Positions 6,674 to 14,314 of a stretch of DNA of 17,097 nt are shown piece after piece. Origin of the DNA: JACDBE01 sp051002015 (GTDB lineage Bacteria; Actinomycetota; Acidimicrobiia; Spongiisociales; UBA5794); NCBI GenBank assembly GCA_051002015.1, contig JBPCMS010000005.1:1-17097 (forward strand), written 5' to 3'. Numbering within the stretch: position 1 is the stretch's first letter; each line of letters begins with the position of its first letter. Under the pieces are notes generated by a model. That model saw only the letters and a list, made by a program, of their open reading frames with translations. It was not told the DNA's origin and did no database searches. Position numbers and translations under genes: made by a program.

Positions 6674-8142
6674 CTGAGACCGCGGCCGCTCCGGAGCCCG
6701 GGCGATGGGCGCCGGTTGCTGCCCGGCTGATCGGCTTCGCCCCGTACCCGGTGGCGGTGGTCGCCCTGCTCTGGCCCGCCCTGATCAACGGCTTCCCGTT
6801 GCTGATGGGGGACAGCTTCCGCTACCTGCGGGAGGCCGGCGGCAACTACGAGTGGGTCAGCTCCCAGTTCTACGGCTACTTCCTCCGCATCTTCTCCAGC
6901 ACCTCGCTGTGGGTGGCGGTCGTCGTCCAGGCGGTGGCGGCGGTGGTGGTGGTGGCCACCTTCCTGAGAAGGGTGGCGGGACTGCCACACCCGGTGGCGG
7001 CGCTGGCCACCACGCTGCTGGCGGTTACCAGCTCCCTTCCCCTGTTCGCCGGGCTGGTCATGACCGACATCTGGTTCGGGTTGGGGCTGATCGCCGCCAC
7101 CGTGCTGCTGCTGGCGGAGCGGTCGCTGCTCAGCGACATCGCCATGATGGTCGTGGTCGCCTTCACCGCCGCCGCCCATCCCGCCGCCCTGCCCCTGCTC
7201 GGTGTGCTCCTCGTGGTGGCGGTGACCATCGTGGTGTGGCGCCGGCTGAGGGCGGGAGCATGGGGGGGCGCCGACGGGGTTCGGCTGCTGGCGCTCGGCG
7301 TCGGGGTCGCCGTGGTGGCGCTGATGGTCAACAACCAGGCGGTGTGGGGGAAGTTGAGCCCCAACCCGCACAGCTCGGTAGTCGCCTTCGTCTACCTGCT
7401 CGGCCACGGCGACCTCGAGGACGAGCTGGCCGGCTGCACCGAATGGGAGATGTGCCGGATCGCCGAGCGGCCCGGCGGCGGGATCAGAGGGTTTAACACG
7501 CTCCTGTTCGGCCGGGAAGGCTTTCTCCACACGGAGCTGGGCGGACCCGAGGTCTTCGCCCCCGAAGCCACCGAGATCGTCCTCACCCACATCACCTCCG
7601 ACCCGACGACCTACCTGGCGCGGGTGGCGGGCACCGGGTTCGCCCAGCTCTCCAGGGTGAAGGCCTTCCCCCATGTCCGGGCCCTGATGAATCGCATGCA
7701 TCCGGGCCGAATCGACGAGATCGCCGCCTTCAATGCCGGCGACGGGCCCCGGTTTAGGGCGAGCCGGACATATCGGCGGACCCTCGACCTCGGGTCCCAC
7801 GAAATCGTGGGGATGGTGGTCGGCTGGCTGGGGGCGGCGGCGACGGTGGCGGCGGCGATCGTCGGTCTGGTGAGGAAGCGGCGGGGGTCGCCGCCTTGGC
7901 CGCGGCATCTGGGTCGTACGGTGGCCGGGGCCGCCGTGCTCGGCGGGCTCTACGTCCTCCACGGCTTCGTGGTGGGGACGACCGCCTACTCCGTCGGCCG
8001 CTACGGGGGCAGGGTGCTGTGGCTGCTCGCCCTCGTCTTCTGGGCGCTCGTCTTCGCCTTCGGTGGCCGTTGGATCGGGTTGCGCGACGCCGGGTCGGGG
8101 CGGACGCCCGGTCCGTCTCAGGAGGCGGGAATCCCCATTTGA
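6670..8142 (+). CDS. Polytopic membrane protein, possible GT-C-type glycosyltransferase
   Basis: This encodes 490 residues, with about ten predicted membrane helices: seven before residue 225 (about 20-41, 75-97, 107-125, 126-148, 153-170, 172-190, 203-220) and three after 377. A soluble region of about 150 residues lies between. The first loop holds NGFPLLMGDSFRYLREAG, with an Asp in the place where GT-C glycosyltransferases carry their catalytic acid, then SQFYGYFL. The overall pattern (LVMTDIWFGL, AHPAALPL, EATEIVLTHITSDPTTYL) resembles a widespread family of uncharacterised membrane proteins that I cannot name with certainty. The GTG start overlaps the previous stop (GTGA), so it is translationally coupled to the GT2-methyltransferase and probably uses the lipid-linked sugar made by it. 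Its last 25 bp overlap the opposing gene on the minus strand. Confidence 0.75.
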   Translation: MTETAAAPEPGRWAPVAARLIGFAPYPVAVVALLWPALINGFPLLMGDSFRYLREAGGNYEWVSSQFYGYFLRIFSSTSLWVAVVVQAVAAVVVVATFLRRVAGLPHPVAALATTLLAVTSSLPLFAGLVMTDIWFGLGLIAATVLLLAERSLLSDIAMMVVVAFTAAAHPAALPLLGVLLVVAVTIVVWRRLRAGAWGGADGVRLLALGVGVAVVALMVNNQAVWGKLSPNPHSSVVAFVYLLGHGDLEDELAGCTEWEMCRIAERPGGGIRGFNTLLFGREGFLHTELGGPEVFAPEATEIVLTHITSDPTTYLARVAGTGFAQLSRVKAFPHVRALMNRMHPGRIDEIAAFNAGDGPRFRASRTYRRTLDLGSHEIVGMVVGWLGAAATVAAAIVGLVRKRRGSPPWPRHLGRTVAGAAVLGGLYVLHGFVVGTTAYSVGRYGGRVLWLLALVFWALVFAFGGRWIGLRDAGSGRTPGPSQEAGIPI

Positions 8143-9125
8143 CGGTCGAGCTCGGCGACGAACCGGCCGAACTCCTCACGCTCCCGATCGAGCCGGTGGT
8201 TGTCGAGCACGGCATACCCGGCGTTGCGCATCCTCTCGATGTGCTCAGGCGGCCGATCGGCCAGCTCCCGCAGGGCGGCCACGTAGGCATCGGCGTCGTC
8301 GTGGGGGACCTCGACACAGTTGCCCCCGAAGTCGGAGTAGGCCCGGTTGCCGCCGACATCGGGCATCACCACCACGCATCCCGCCGCCATGGCCTCCAGC
8401 CCGGGCAGATAGAACCCCTCCTCGGGGCCGGGGCAGCCGAGGAACACGTCGCACCAGTGGTACAGGTGGCGGATCTCCAGCCACGCCGCCGTCTGCCGAA
8501 TCGACCGGAACTGGTACGAGGCGTCCTCGCCCAGCGCCTCCTCGACCGCCACCCCCACCGGCGACTTCCACGTGGTGTACCCCACCCGGACCGGCCGGCC
8601 CAGCCCTCCCGACCGCACCTTGGAGAAGAAGGGCCAGTCGTGACCCTCCACGATCACCGTGGTGGGCATGGTCCGGTCGACCAGGCCTTCGACCGCCTCG
8701 AGCACCTCGTCGGTGACGGCGATCCGCGCCATCGGCTTGGCCAGCACCCGCACCGCCCGGCCCCCGGTGAACCGAGGGTTGGCCCAGCGCACGTTCTGGA
8801 TGATCAGGATGACCTGGCGGGGATCGTGCCACGGCCCGATCACCGACCCCACCTGCTCGAAATGGGGTGGCCAAGAGAAGAAGCAGTAGTCGGTCTCGCC
8901 CAGCCCGAGCCGGAACCCGTGGTGCAGCGTCATCGATGGATCCCCGACCATGGCGCCGAAGCGGTCGATGGCGAACAGCGGCAGGTCGGGCCGGTACGGC
9001 TCCGAGCAGTGCACCTCGACGTCGAACCCGAGCGACCGGGCATGGGTGACGTAGTCGAAGATCTTGACCACCCCGCCCACCGGGCGGTAGGTGGGGGTGA
9101 GGAACACCATCCTCCTGCCACTCAT
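8118..9125 (-). CDS. GT4-like (GT-B fold) glycosyltransferase
   Basis: This encodes 335 residues. The N-terminal Rossmann part starts MVFLTPTYRPVGGVVKIFDYV, the usual first strand and glycine-rich loop of GT-B enzymes. The C-terminal part has a perfect E-x7-E motif (E236 to E244 in EEGFYLPGLE), followed by AMAAGCVVVMPDVGGNRAY, the nucleotide-sugar-binding signature of GT4-type retaining glycosyltransferases. It probably adds one sugar to a surface polysaccharide or glycolipid; donor and acceptor are unknown. The start ATG at 9125 overlaps the stop of the upstream gene (ATGA). A longer frame to 9299 reads into Arg/Gly-rich shadow sequence and is rejected. This is the last gene of the six-gene minus-strand operon, and its end overlaps the membrane-protein gene on the other strand. 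Confidence 0.87.
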   Translation of the reverse strand: MSGRRMVFLTPTYRPVGGVVKIFDYVTHARSLGFDVEVHCSEPYRPDLPLFAIDRFGAMVGDPSMTLHHGFRLGLGETDYCFFSWPPHFEQVGSVIGPWHDPRQVILIIQNVRWANPRFTGGRAVRVLAKPMARIAVTDEVLEAVEGLVDRTMPTTVIVEGHDWPFFSKVRSGGLGRPVRVGYTTWKSPVGVAVEEALGEDASYQFRSIRQTAAWLEIRHLYHWCDVFLGCPGPEEGFYLPGLEAMAAGCVVVMPDVGGNRAYSDFGGNCVEVPHDDADAYVAALRELADRPPEHIERMRNAGYAVLDNHRLDREREEFGRFVAELDRQMGIPAS

Positions 9126-10273
9126 GACCGGTCCCAGGCAGCCTCGATCAGGGCGACGAGTGGTTCGGTGGCGCGCCGGGGCTCGAACACCTCGCTCCAC
9201 AGCTTGCGGGCGTTGCCCGCCTTGGCGGCGGCCTCTTCCGGGGTGATCGAGGCCAGGAGGTCGGGCAGCGAATCGATGTCCTCGGCGGCGTGGAGCCATC
9301 CGGCGTCGTACGCCTCGATGAAGGGCGAGACCTCGGTGAACGGCGGGTGGATGACGGGTACCCCGCAGGCGATGGCCACCACGGTACGGGTCACCATGGC
9401 GTACTCACGCTCCAGGCTCCGGGCGAACAGGTCGATGGCCACATCGATACCCGACAGGAACTGCTGGAACTCGCCAAACCGCATCACCGGATGCGAGGTG
9501 ACGTTGGGCAGGGCGAGCATGGTGTCGACCAGCGGCACCGGGAACCCGGCCTTGCTCTGACCCCAATGCGTCTGGAGCAGGATCTCGAGGCTGACGTCCT
9601 CGTTGCCCGCCACGTGGTCGGCGACCACCTGCAGCCACTGCCCGGGGATGCTCCATCCCTGGAGGTAGCCGGCGATGGCGAACCGGAGCGGGCCATCCTT
9701 CCGACCGGGGCGCTCGATGCCCGGCACCGCCATGTTCACCACGTCGAGGGGCAGGCGCCTCGGGTCGTGGTGGGTCTGCATGATCCAGCCGAGCACGTAG
9801 CCGACCTTCTTGGCACCGTTGATGGCCACGGCGTCGGCCAGATCGAGGGCGGCGATCTTGCGTTCCCGGAGCTGGAGGAGCTGCTCGTCCGGATGGTCCT
9901 CGCCGTACTGGTATGCCAGCTCGAGCATCTTGGGGGCGAAGAAGTCGAATACGTGGCGCAGCCCCGCCGACCGTCGCAGGCTCCTCACCTGGTTGCTGTT
10001 GGTCATCACCACCGTGGCCGGCTCCCGGGTGGCGAGGTAGGCGGCCATCTCGTCGGGGTGGAGGGTGATCGTCCCCGGCTGCAGCGGCGGGGGTGCGGCC
10101 CGGTTGGCCCAAAGCTGCTCGAGCAGCGGCTTGGACACCACCGTCACCACCTCCAAGCCGTGGGCGCTCAGCCCCTCGGCGAGGCCAAAGGCGCGCAGCC
10201 CGGGTGCGGCGGCGGGGAGGCCGAGACCGGGGGTGACGTCGTTGGAGATGATGACGACCCTGCGCTTCACCAT
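9122..10273 (-). CDS. GT-B glycosyltransferase with altered E-x7-E motif
   Basis: This encodes 383 residues. The N-terminus VVIISNDVTPGLGLPAAAPGLRAFGLAEGL is the typical start of a GT4-like GT-B glycosyltransferase, and LADAVAINGAKKVGYVLGW matches the end of the N-terminal domain. The C-terminal domain has VVAIACGVPVIHPPF at the donor site, but the second Glu of the E-x7-E motif is replaced: E290 is followed eight residues later by V298. GT-B enzymes with this change exist; it may mean a different donor or mechanism, or weakened activity. ATG 10273 overlaps the end of the upstream gene by 7 bases, and GTG 10270 is also possible. A longer frame to 10480 is not supported. Substrate is unknown. 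Confidence 0.8.
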   Translation of the reverse strand: MVKRRVVIISNDVTPGLGLPAAAPGLRAFGLAEGLSAHGLEVVTVVSKPLLEQLWANRAAPPPLQPGTITLHPDEMAAYLATREPATVVMTNSNQVRSLRRSAGLRHVFDFFAPKMLELAYQYGEDHPDEQLLQLRERKIAALDLADAVAINGAKKVGYVLGWIMQTHHDPRRLPLDVVNMAVPGIERPGRKDGPLRFAIAGYLQGWSIPGQWLQVVADHVAGNEDVSLEILLQTHWGQSKAGFPVPLVDTMLALPNVTSHPVMRFGEFQQFLSGIDVAIDLFARSLEREYAMVTRTVVAIACGVPVIHPPFTEVSPFIEAYDAGWLHAAEDIDSLPDLLASITPEEAAAKAGNARKLWSEVFEPRRATEPLVALIEAAWDRS

Positions 10274-11340
10274 GTCGTCGGCACCCCGATCTTGGTGTAG
10301 GTGAACACGCCCGAGGTGGCCCGCCCCGACCACGGGTCGCGCACCGTCGTCACCCCACCGAGGACGGCATGGCCGCCAGAGGCGTCGAGCACCAGCCGGG
10401 AGAGGTCGTGCAGCGTCCAGCCGCCGGTGTCGCTCCGCATCACGGCGACCAGGGTGCCACCCACCCGGAGTCCCCTCCACACCGCCGCCAGGAACTCGGA
10501 GGTGATGTCGTAGGGCTGCTCCACCACCCCGACGGCGAGGTCGGCGTGCTCCCGCCGCAGCTCGAGCGATCCGCCGTCCGCAGGGCCGGTCACCGGGAGG
10601 TCGGGGTAGGCCAGCCCGGCATGGGCGGTGACCGCGGGGTCGTTGCGGGCAACGGCGACCGACACCGCCGACCGTCCCAGCAGCGACACGAACCCGTGGG
10701 CGCCGTCAGAGAACTCGACGGCCGACCGGCTTCCTCCGGCCGGCGCCGCCGCCAGCGCCTCGTGCACCAGCGGCCCCACGATCGCCGCCTCGGCCCGGTG
10801 ACGGCCTTTCGCCAGCCGGCTCCTGGCGTTCCATTTGGAGACGAGGCGGGGCCCATCCTCGAGGGCGTCCCCGGTGGCGAGCCGGTCGGCGACCACATCC
10901 GCCCGCCAGGCCGCCTGTACCAGATGGCGCACCACCAGGTCGGTGCCCCCGAGCGGCCTCCGCCATTGCAGCTCGGAGAGGCCGTAGCGGGGGCGGAGCG
11001 CCGCCCACAGTGGTGGTGGGGACACCACGACGTCGAATGGGGTGAGCCGGTCGAGCAGCGGTTCGCCCAGAACGGCGAACAGGTCGTCGGCGCTGAACTG
11101 GTCGGGGAGAACCACGGAGATGGGCGCATCCCACTGGCGCTCGGTCATCGTCTCCCAGGGGAACGCCACCGGGTCGACGATCACCCAGTGCGACGGCTCG
11201 ACCGGGCGGATCGCCCGGGGAAGGGCCTCGGTGATCAAGGGGGCGCCGGGATCGTCCAGCGGTGTGGCGGCGGCGAACACCACCGGGCCCGCGGTCGTCT
11301 CCGACCGCTCCGGCAACGAGGCGGCAACGGTGGCGGTCAC
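10267..11340 (-). CDS. Divergent protein with methyltransferase-like C-terminal half
   Basis: This encodes 357 residues and I do not recognise it as a named family. Residues 1-200 have no clear motif apart from a possible alpha/beta pattern (SHWVIVDPVAF, ISVVLPDQFSADDLF, FDVVVSPPPLW). From about 206 the order of elements mimics a class I SAM methyltransferase: AVEFSDGAHGFVSLLGRSAVSVAVARNDP where motif I and the acidic residue after strand 2 would lie, then ADLAVGVVEQPYDITSEFLAAVWRGLRVGGTLVAVMRS, like the strand 4 to strand 5 region with the usual L-R-x-G-G-T-L. The glycine-rich motif is degenerate (EFSDGAHGF rather than DxGxGxG), so catalysis is uncertain. The GTG start overlaps the FkbM stop (GTGA). 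Operon position implies a role in glycan modification. Confidence 0.65.
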   Translation of the reverse strand: MTATVAASLPERSETTAGPVVFAAATPLDDPGAPLITEALPRAIRPVEPSHWVIVDPVAFPWETMTERQWDAPISVVLPDQFSADDLFAVLGEPLLDRLTPFDVVVSPPPLWAALRPRYGLSELQWRRPLGGTDLVVRHLVQAAWRADVVADRLATGDALEDGPRLVSKWNARSRLAKGRHRAEAAIVGPLVHEALAAAPAGGSRSAVEFSDGAHGFVSLLGRSAVSVAVARNDPAVTAHAGLAYPDLPVTGPADGGSLELRREHADLAVGVVEQPYDITSEFLAAVWRGLRVGGTLVAVMRSDTGGWTLHDLSRLVLDASGGHAVLGGVTTVRDPWSGRATSGVFTYTKIGVPTTW

Positions 11341-12122
11341 GCCGCCACCAGCGGAGACACCCGGTCGAGACGGTGCTCGGGCACCGCCAACACGTCGAAC
11401 AGCTCGTCGGAGGCCAGCGACGGGATCTCGACGAGGTGGAAGCCGGTCGGGTCACCGTGCCGGTCCCCGTCGTTTCGGAAGAACCGGTAGCCCCGGTCCT
11501 CGAGCACCGTCTCGACCTCGGCCGACGAGGCGCCGGCCCGCTGGAGCTGCTCCTCGGCGATCTCGGCGTACACCATCGGGGCGTGCCCGGACAGGGTGGC
11601 GGCGGCGCCGATGAGGACGGCGAGCTCCATTCCCTCGGTGTCGATCTTGAGCAGATCGAGTCGGTCGAGCCAGCGGTTCCGGTCCATCCAGGCGTCGAGG
11701 GTCACCGTCGCCACCGGGCCGTCCTCGGCGGGCTCGAGGTAGGAGGCGCCGGTGTTGTCCGCCTCGGGGGTGATCCATCGGAACCTGCCGGCGGTAGCCC
11801 CGACCGCCAGCCGACGGGTGGTGACGATCCGTCCCAACCCGTTGAGCTCGACGTTGGTGTCGAGCAGTTGGAACGTCGAGGGTCCCGGCTCGAAGCAGAC
11901 GATGGTGCCGTCGACCCCGACCACCCGGCCAAGTGGAACGGCGAAGGTGCCGATGTGGGCGCCGATGTCGAGCATGGCATCGCCCGGGCGGAGCACGGCG
12001 GCGAGGAGCCCGAGCTCGGCGCCGGCGTGGGCTCCGAACCGGATGAGTTGGCGGGTGATCAGATCACCGGCGGGCGCCAGGAACGCCCCGCCCGGTGTCT
12101 CGACGGTGACCAGATCGGTCAC
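11337..12122 (-). CDS. FkbM family methyltransferase
   Basis: This encodes 261 residues of class I SAM methyltransferase, FkbM type. Motif I is MLDIGAHIGTFAVPL (51-65), followed by VCFEPGPSTFQLL (the acidic residue after strand 2) and LDLLKIDTEGMELAVLIGA (155-173), the signature of this family. FkbM enzymes O-methylate hydroxyls on sugars or polyketides; in glycan loci they usually cap or decorate sugars. The GTG at 12122 overlaps the upstream stop (GTGA) and has GAGG seven bases before it, so it is chosen over the longer frame beginning at 12221. It is the third gene of the minus-strand operon. Confidence 0.9.
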   Translation of the reverse strand: MTDLVTVETPGGAFLAPAGDLITRQLIRFGAHAGAELGLLAAVLRPGDAMLDIGAHIGTFAVPLGRVVGVDGTIVCFEPGPSTFQLLDTNVELNGLGRIVTTRRLAVGATAGRFRWITPEADNTGASYLEPAEDGPVATVTLDAWMDRNRWLDRLDLLKIDTEGMELAVLIGAAATLSGHAPMVYAEIAEEQLQRAGASSAEVETVLEDRGYRFFRNDGDRHGDPTGFHLVEIPSLASDELFDVLAVPEHRLDRVSPLVAA

Positions 12123-12409
12123 TCGGTGTCCTCGATCCAACGCTTCCAGAGGTTGCGGAACCCGCGGCGTCTCTGCACCAACCATCCCATCGGCGATCCG
12201 TCGATCCGGTGCAGCACCCACAGCAGGTCCTTCTCCGCCAGGGCGTGCCGTTCTAGCACCTCGGGCGGGACCGGATCCGGCTTGGCGGTCAGCTGGACCT
12301 GGAGCGCCTCGACCCGCTGCCGTAGGTAGATCAGCTCGTACGTGAGCAGATCGTTCTCCATCCGCAGGTTTTCGCGAGCAGGCTCGGGGACGAAGTGCTC
12401 ACGCCGCAC
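12119..12409 (-). CDS. Small coiled-coil protein, unknown function
   Basis: This encodes 96 residues with no recognised domain. Residues 10-42 form a likely coiled coil (ENDLLTYELIYLRQRVEALQ), followed by a Pro-rich break and a basic, Trp-rich tail (WLVQRRRGFRNLWKRWIED). The GTG at 12409 is well supported: AAGGAG lies 7 bases upstream, and the gene overlaps the sulfotransferase stop by 11 bases and the FkbM start by 4. It may be an oligomerisation or membrane-anchoring partner for the neighbouring enzymes, since amphipathic basic and aromatic tails can bind membranes, but that is inference. ATG 12361 is a less likely start. Confidence 0.72.
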   Translation of the reverse strand: MRREHFVPEPARENLRMENDLLTYELIYLRQRVEALQVQLTAKPDPVPPEVLERHALAEKDLLWVLHRIDGSPMGWLVQRRRGFRNLWKRWIEDTE

Positions 12410-13199
12410 GGCCCGGCTCCTTGTCGAGGACGGTTCGCTGCTCGAGGTCCTTCAACCGGCGCCAGGTCTCGAGGGCGAGGTCGATGAGGCCGTGGTCGGA
12501 GACGGTCATCGGGTAGGTGCGCGAGCTGGTGGCCGAAGCGTCGAAGACCTGGTGGGTCGAAACCGGTTCGAGGTCCAGGTCCCACCGATCGTGGAGGAAG
12601 CGCATCAGGGGGAAGCCCGACGAGACCGTGTCGAAGGCGATACCGATGACGTCGTCCGGGTAGTGGTCGGCGATCCGCAATGCCGCCTCGTTGTGCTCGA
12701 TCCACATGCGCAGGGCGAGATCGGGCTCCCGCCAGAAGCGGAGATGGTTGGAGGCGGGCCCCTCCTTGTCGAAGTACTGGGTGGAGTGGCGCCGCTCCAG
12801 CGAGTAGGCCGAGTCGACCGCCGATCGGAACACGATCAGCACCTTGGCTGACGGGAGGAGATGCTTCCACATCGGCAGGAACAGGCACACCCTGGGATCC
12901 TTGAAGCCCCATGTTTCGTGGGCGATGCGCCGCTCTGTGCAGATCCGGGCGGCTTCCCGCCACCGGCTGGGGGAGATGCGCGGGGTCAGCGGGTACCCGA
13001 CCTGCCAGTTGACGCCGTTGTCGGCCAGGATCCGCTCGTGGAGGGCCACGATCTCGGTGTCCTCGAAGTGGCCGTAGGGGTTCGAGGGCATCGCCCCGAG
13101 GAGGGCGTCGCCGACGAAGAGGCCTCCGGCGTGGAGGAGCTGGGTCACCATCGACGTTCCGCTGCGGTGGAAGCCGGCGATGAGGATCTCGGTGTGCAC
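12399..13199 (-). CDS. Sulfotransferase family protein (first gene of minus operon)
   Basis: This encodes 266 residues. The N-terminal strand-loop IAGFHRSGTSMVTQLL carries the 5'-phosphosulfate-binding loop (GFHRSGTS, 9-16) and VLIVFRSAVDSAYSL (120-134) matches the 3'-phosphate-binding strand and helix of PAPS-dependent sulfotransferases. The acidic YGHFEDTEI and WGFKDPRVC segments are common in this group of bacterial enzymes. It would transfer sulfate from PAPS to a sugar or other hydroxyl in the cytoplasm. GTG 13199 is the only start after an in-frame stop (near 13242) and has no clear Shine-Dalgarno site. It opens a run of six overlapping genes going leftward, and faces a second sulfotransferase gene on the plus strand. 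Confidence 0.87.
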   Translation of the reverse strand: MHTEILIAGFHRSGTSMVTQLLHAGGLFVGDALLGAMPSNPYGHFEDTEIVALHERILADNGVNWQVGYPLTPRISPSRWREAARICTERRIAHETWGFKDPRVCLFLPMWKHLLPSAKVLIVFRSAVDSAYSLERRHSTQYFDKEGPASNHLRFWREPDLALRMWIEHNEAALRIADHYPDDVIGIAFDTVSSGFPLMRFLHDRWDLDLEPVSTHQVFDASATSSRTYPMTVSDHGLIDLALETWRRLKDLEQRTVLDKEPGRAA

Positions 13200-13271
13200 G
13201 GGCGATCCGATGTGGTCGACGACGATGGTGGGCCTCCGCCGCGAGCATCACGACGGCCGGAACCCGTGCAG

Positions 13272-13277
13272 AGACTA
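13272..13277 (-). promoter_or_regulatory. -10-like element of the minus-strand glycan operon
   Basis: On the minus strand this reads TAGTCT, in the frame GCTAGTCTC. It lies 73 bp before the sulfotransferase start at 13199 in the divergent promoter region. No -35 match was found. Confidence 0.35.
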
Positions 13278-13355
13278 GCGGTGCGGTCGGTCACAGCCGA
13301 TCATGAGGCATCCTTGGTGGCCCCCGAGATCCACGGTTCCACGGGCCGCCGCTGC

Positions 13356-13361
13356 TACCTT
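13356..13361 (+). promoter_or_regulatory. -10-like element of the plus-strand sulfotransferase gene
   Basis: TACCTT, in the context GCTACCTTC, lies 46 bp before the chosen GTG at 13408. It argues against the frame's upstream start at 13303, which would precede the promoter. Confidence 0.4.
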
Positions 13362-13407
13362 CGCGGGGGCGGCCGGCAGGCGCCGCCCACCGTCCGAGGG
13401 TGGATTC

Positions 13408-14232
13408 GTGACGAGATCAGACACCGCACACCGGACTCGACCAGGACCCGACGGCCCCGCGCCCAGGGTCAAGCTGTTCGGCGCCTTCCGGTCGGGGACC
13501 AACTACGTCAAGGCGCTGTTGGAGCTGAACTACCGGGTCAAGGTCGTCGGCAACGAGGGCGGGTTCAAGCACGCCCCCGTCCCCGCGATGTTCGAGGGCG
13601 GCCGGTTCCGGCCGTTCCCGCTCCCCATCGTGCTCGTCACCAAGGCCCCGTACCCGTGGCTGGTGTCCATGTGGCGGTACGTGTCCGGCCCCGGTGCCCG
13701 CCACGCCAGATCGGGAGCCTCCTGGGAGGCCTTCCTCACCGAGCCGCTGGTGGTTTCCGACGGCTCGCATCCCGGGTTCCCCGAGTACCGTTTCGCCAAC
13801 CCGGTCGAGTACTGGAACGCCATCAACGCCAACGTCCTCTCGCTTCCCCATCGGGCGCGGGCGGTGGCCCGCTACGAGAGCCTCATCGAGGCGCCCGGAG
13901 ACGCCGTCGCCGCCATCGCCGATCGATTCGGGCTCCAGACCGGACCCGGTGCGTTCCGGCCCGTGGTGAACCGGACCCGAAACATGGTGGACCGGCCCCG
14001 CGCCGAGATCGAGGACTACGTCCATGAGGACGTGTTCGACGTCGACTTCTACCGCGACCACCGTTACCGCCCGGCCTTCACCGACGAGCAGGCGACCTGG
14101 GTGCGCACCAGGCTCGACGCCGCGGTGTGCGACGCCCTCGGCTACCTACGTACGCTGCCCCCGTCGACCAGGCTCGACCAACGCCACCCGGCCTCTCACC
14201 ACCAACCCCCGCGCCCGGTCCCCATCCGTTAG
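13408..14232 (+). CDS. Sulfotransferase-like protein, second copy
   Basis: This encodes 274 residues, clearly different in sequence from the minus-strand sulfotransferase. LFGAFRSGTNYVKALLELNY (23-42) has the 5'-phosphosulfate loop FRSGTNY, VLVTKAPYPWLVSMWRYV (75-92) fits the 3'-phosphate-binding region with a Lys-Ala-Pro variant, and VARYESLIEAP (153-163) is the conserved C-terminal strand of these proteins. It is probably a PAPS-dependent sulfotransferase acting on a glycan. GTG 13408 has a GAGGG site 7 bases upstream (13396-13400). Arg/Pro-rich sequence after about residue 245 looks unstructured. A family B repeat begins 28 bp after the stop codon. Confidence 0.82.
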   Translation: MTRSDTAHRTRPGPDGPAPRVKLFGAFRSGTNYVKALLELNYRVKVVGNEGGFKHAPVPAMFEGGRFRPFPLPIVLVTKAPYPWLVSMWRYVSGPGARHARSGASWEAFLTEPLVVSDGSHPGFPEYRFANPVEYWNAINANVLSLPHRARAVARYESLIEAPGDAVAAIADRFGLQTGPGAFRPVVNRTRNMVDRPRAEIEDYVHEDVFDVDFYRDHRYRPAFTDEQATWVRTRLDAAVCDALGYLRTLPPSTRLDQRHPASHHQPPRPVPIR

Positions 14233-14259
14233 CCGGAGAAGCCGAACCTCCCGTCCTTT

Positions 14260-14314
14260 TTCCCCTCCCATTGGGAGGGGTGGCGAGGCTCTGCGAGCCG
14301 GGGTGGGATACCGA
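14260..14314 (-). repeat. Dispersed repeat family B, inverted copy
   Basis: The reverse complement of 2529-2583, matching at 53 of 55 positions by eye, and similar less exactly to 14322. The hairpin core CCCCTCCC (14262-14269), loop ATT, GGGAGGGG (14273-14280) is perfect. It follows the sulfotransferase stop codon. A short T-run precedes the stem on the plus strand (14257-14261). Confidence 0.85.

Noticed and set aside
13303..13407. Earlier start for the plus-strand sulfotransferase
   Set aside because: It would begin before the likely promoter at 13356 and add Arg/Pro-rich sequence; GTG 13408 has a ribosome site.
8118..14232. Mobile element or genomic island
   Set aside because: No transposase, integrase, tRNA gene or target-site duplication is seen, and base use is like the neighbours. 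The flanking family B repeats alone are not enough.
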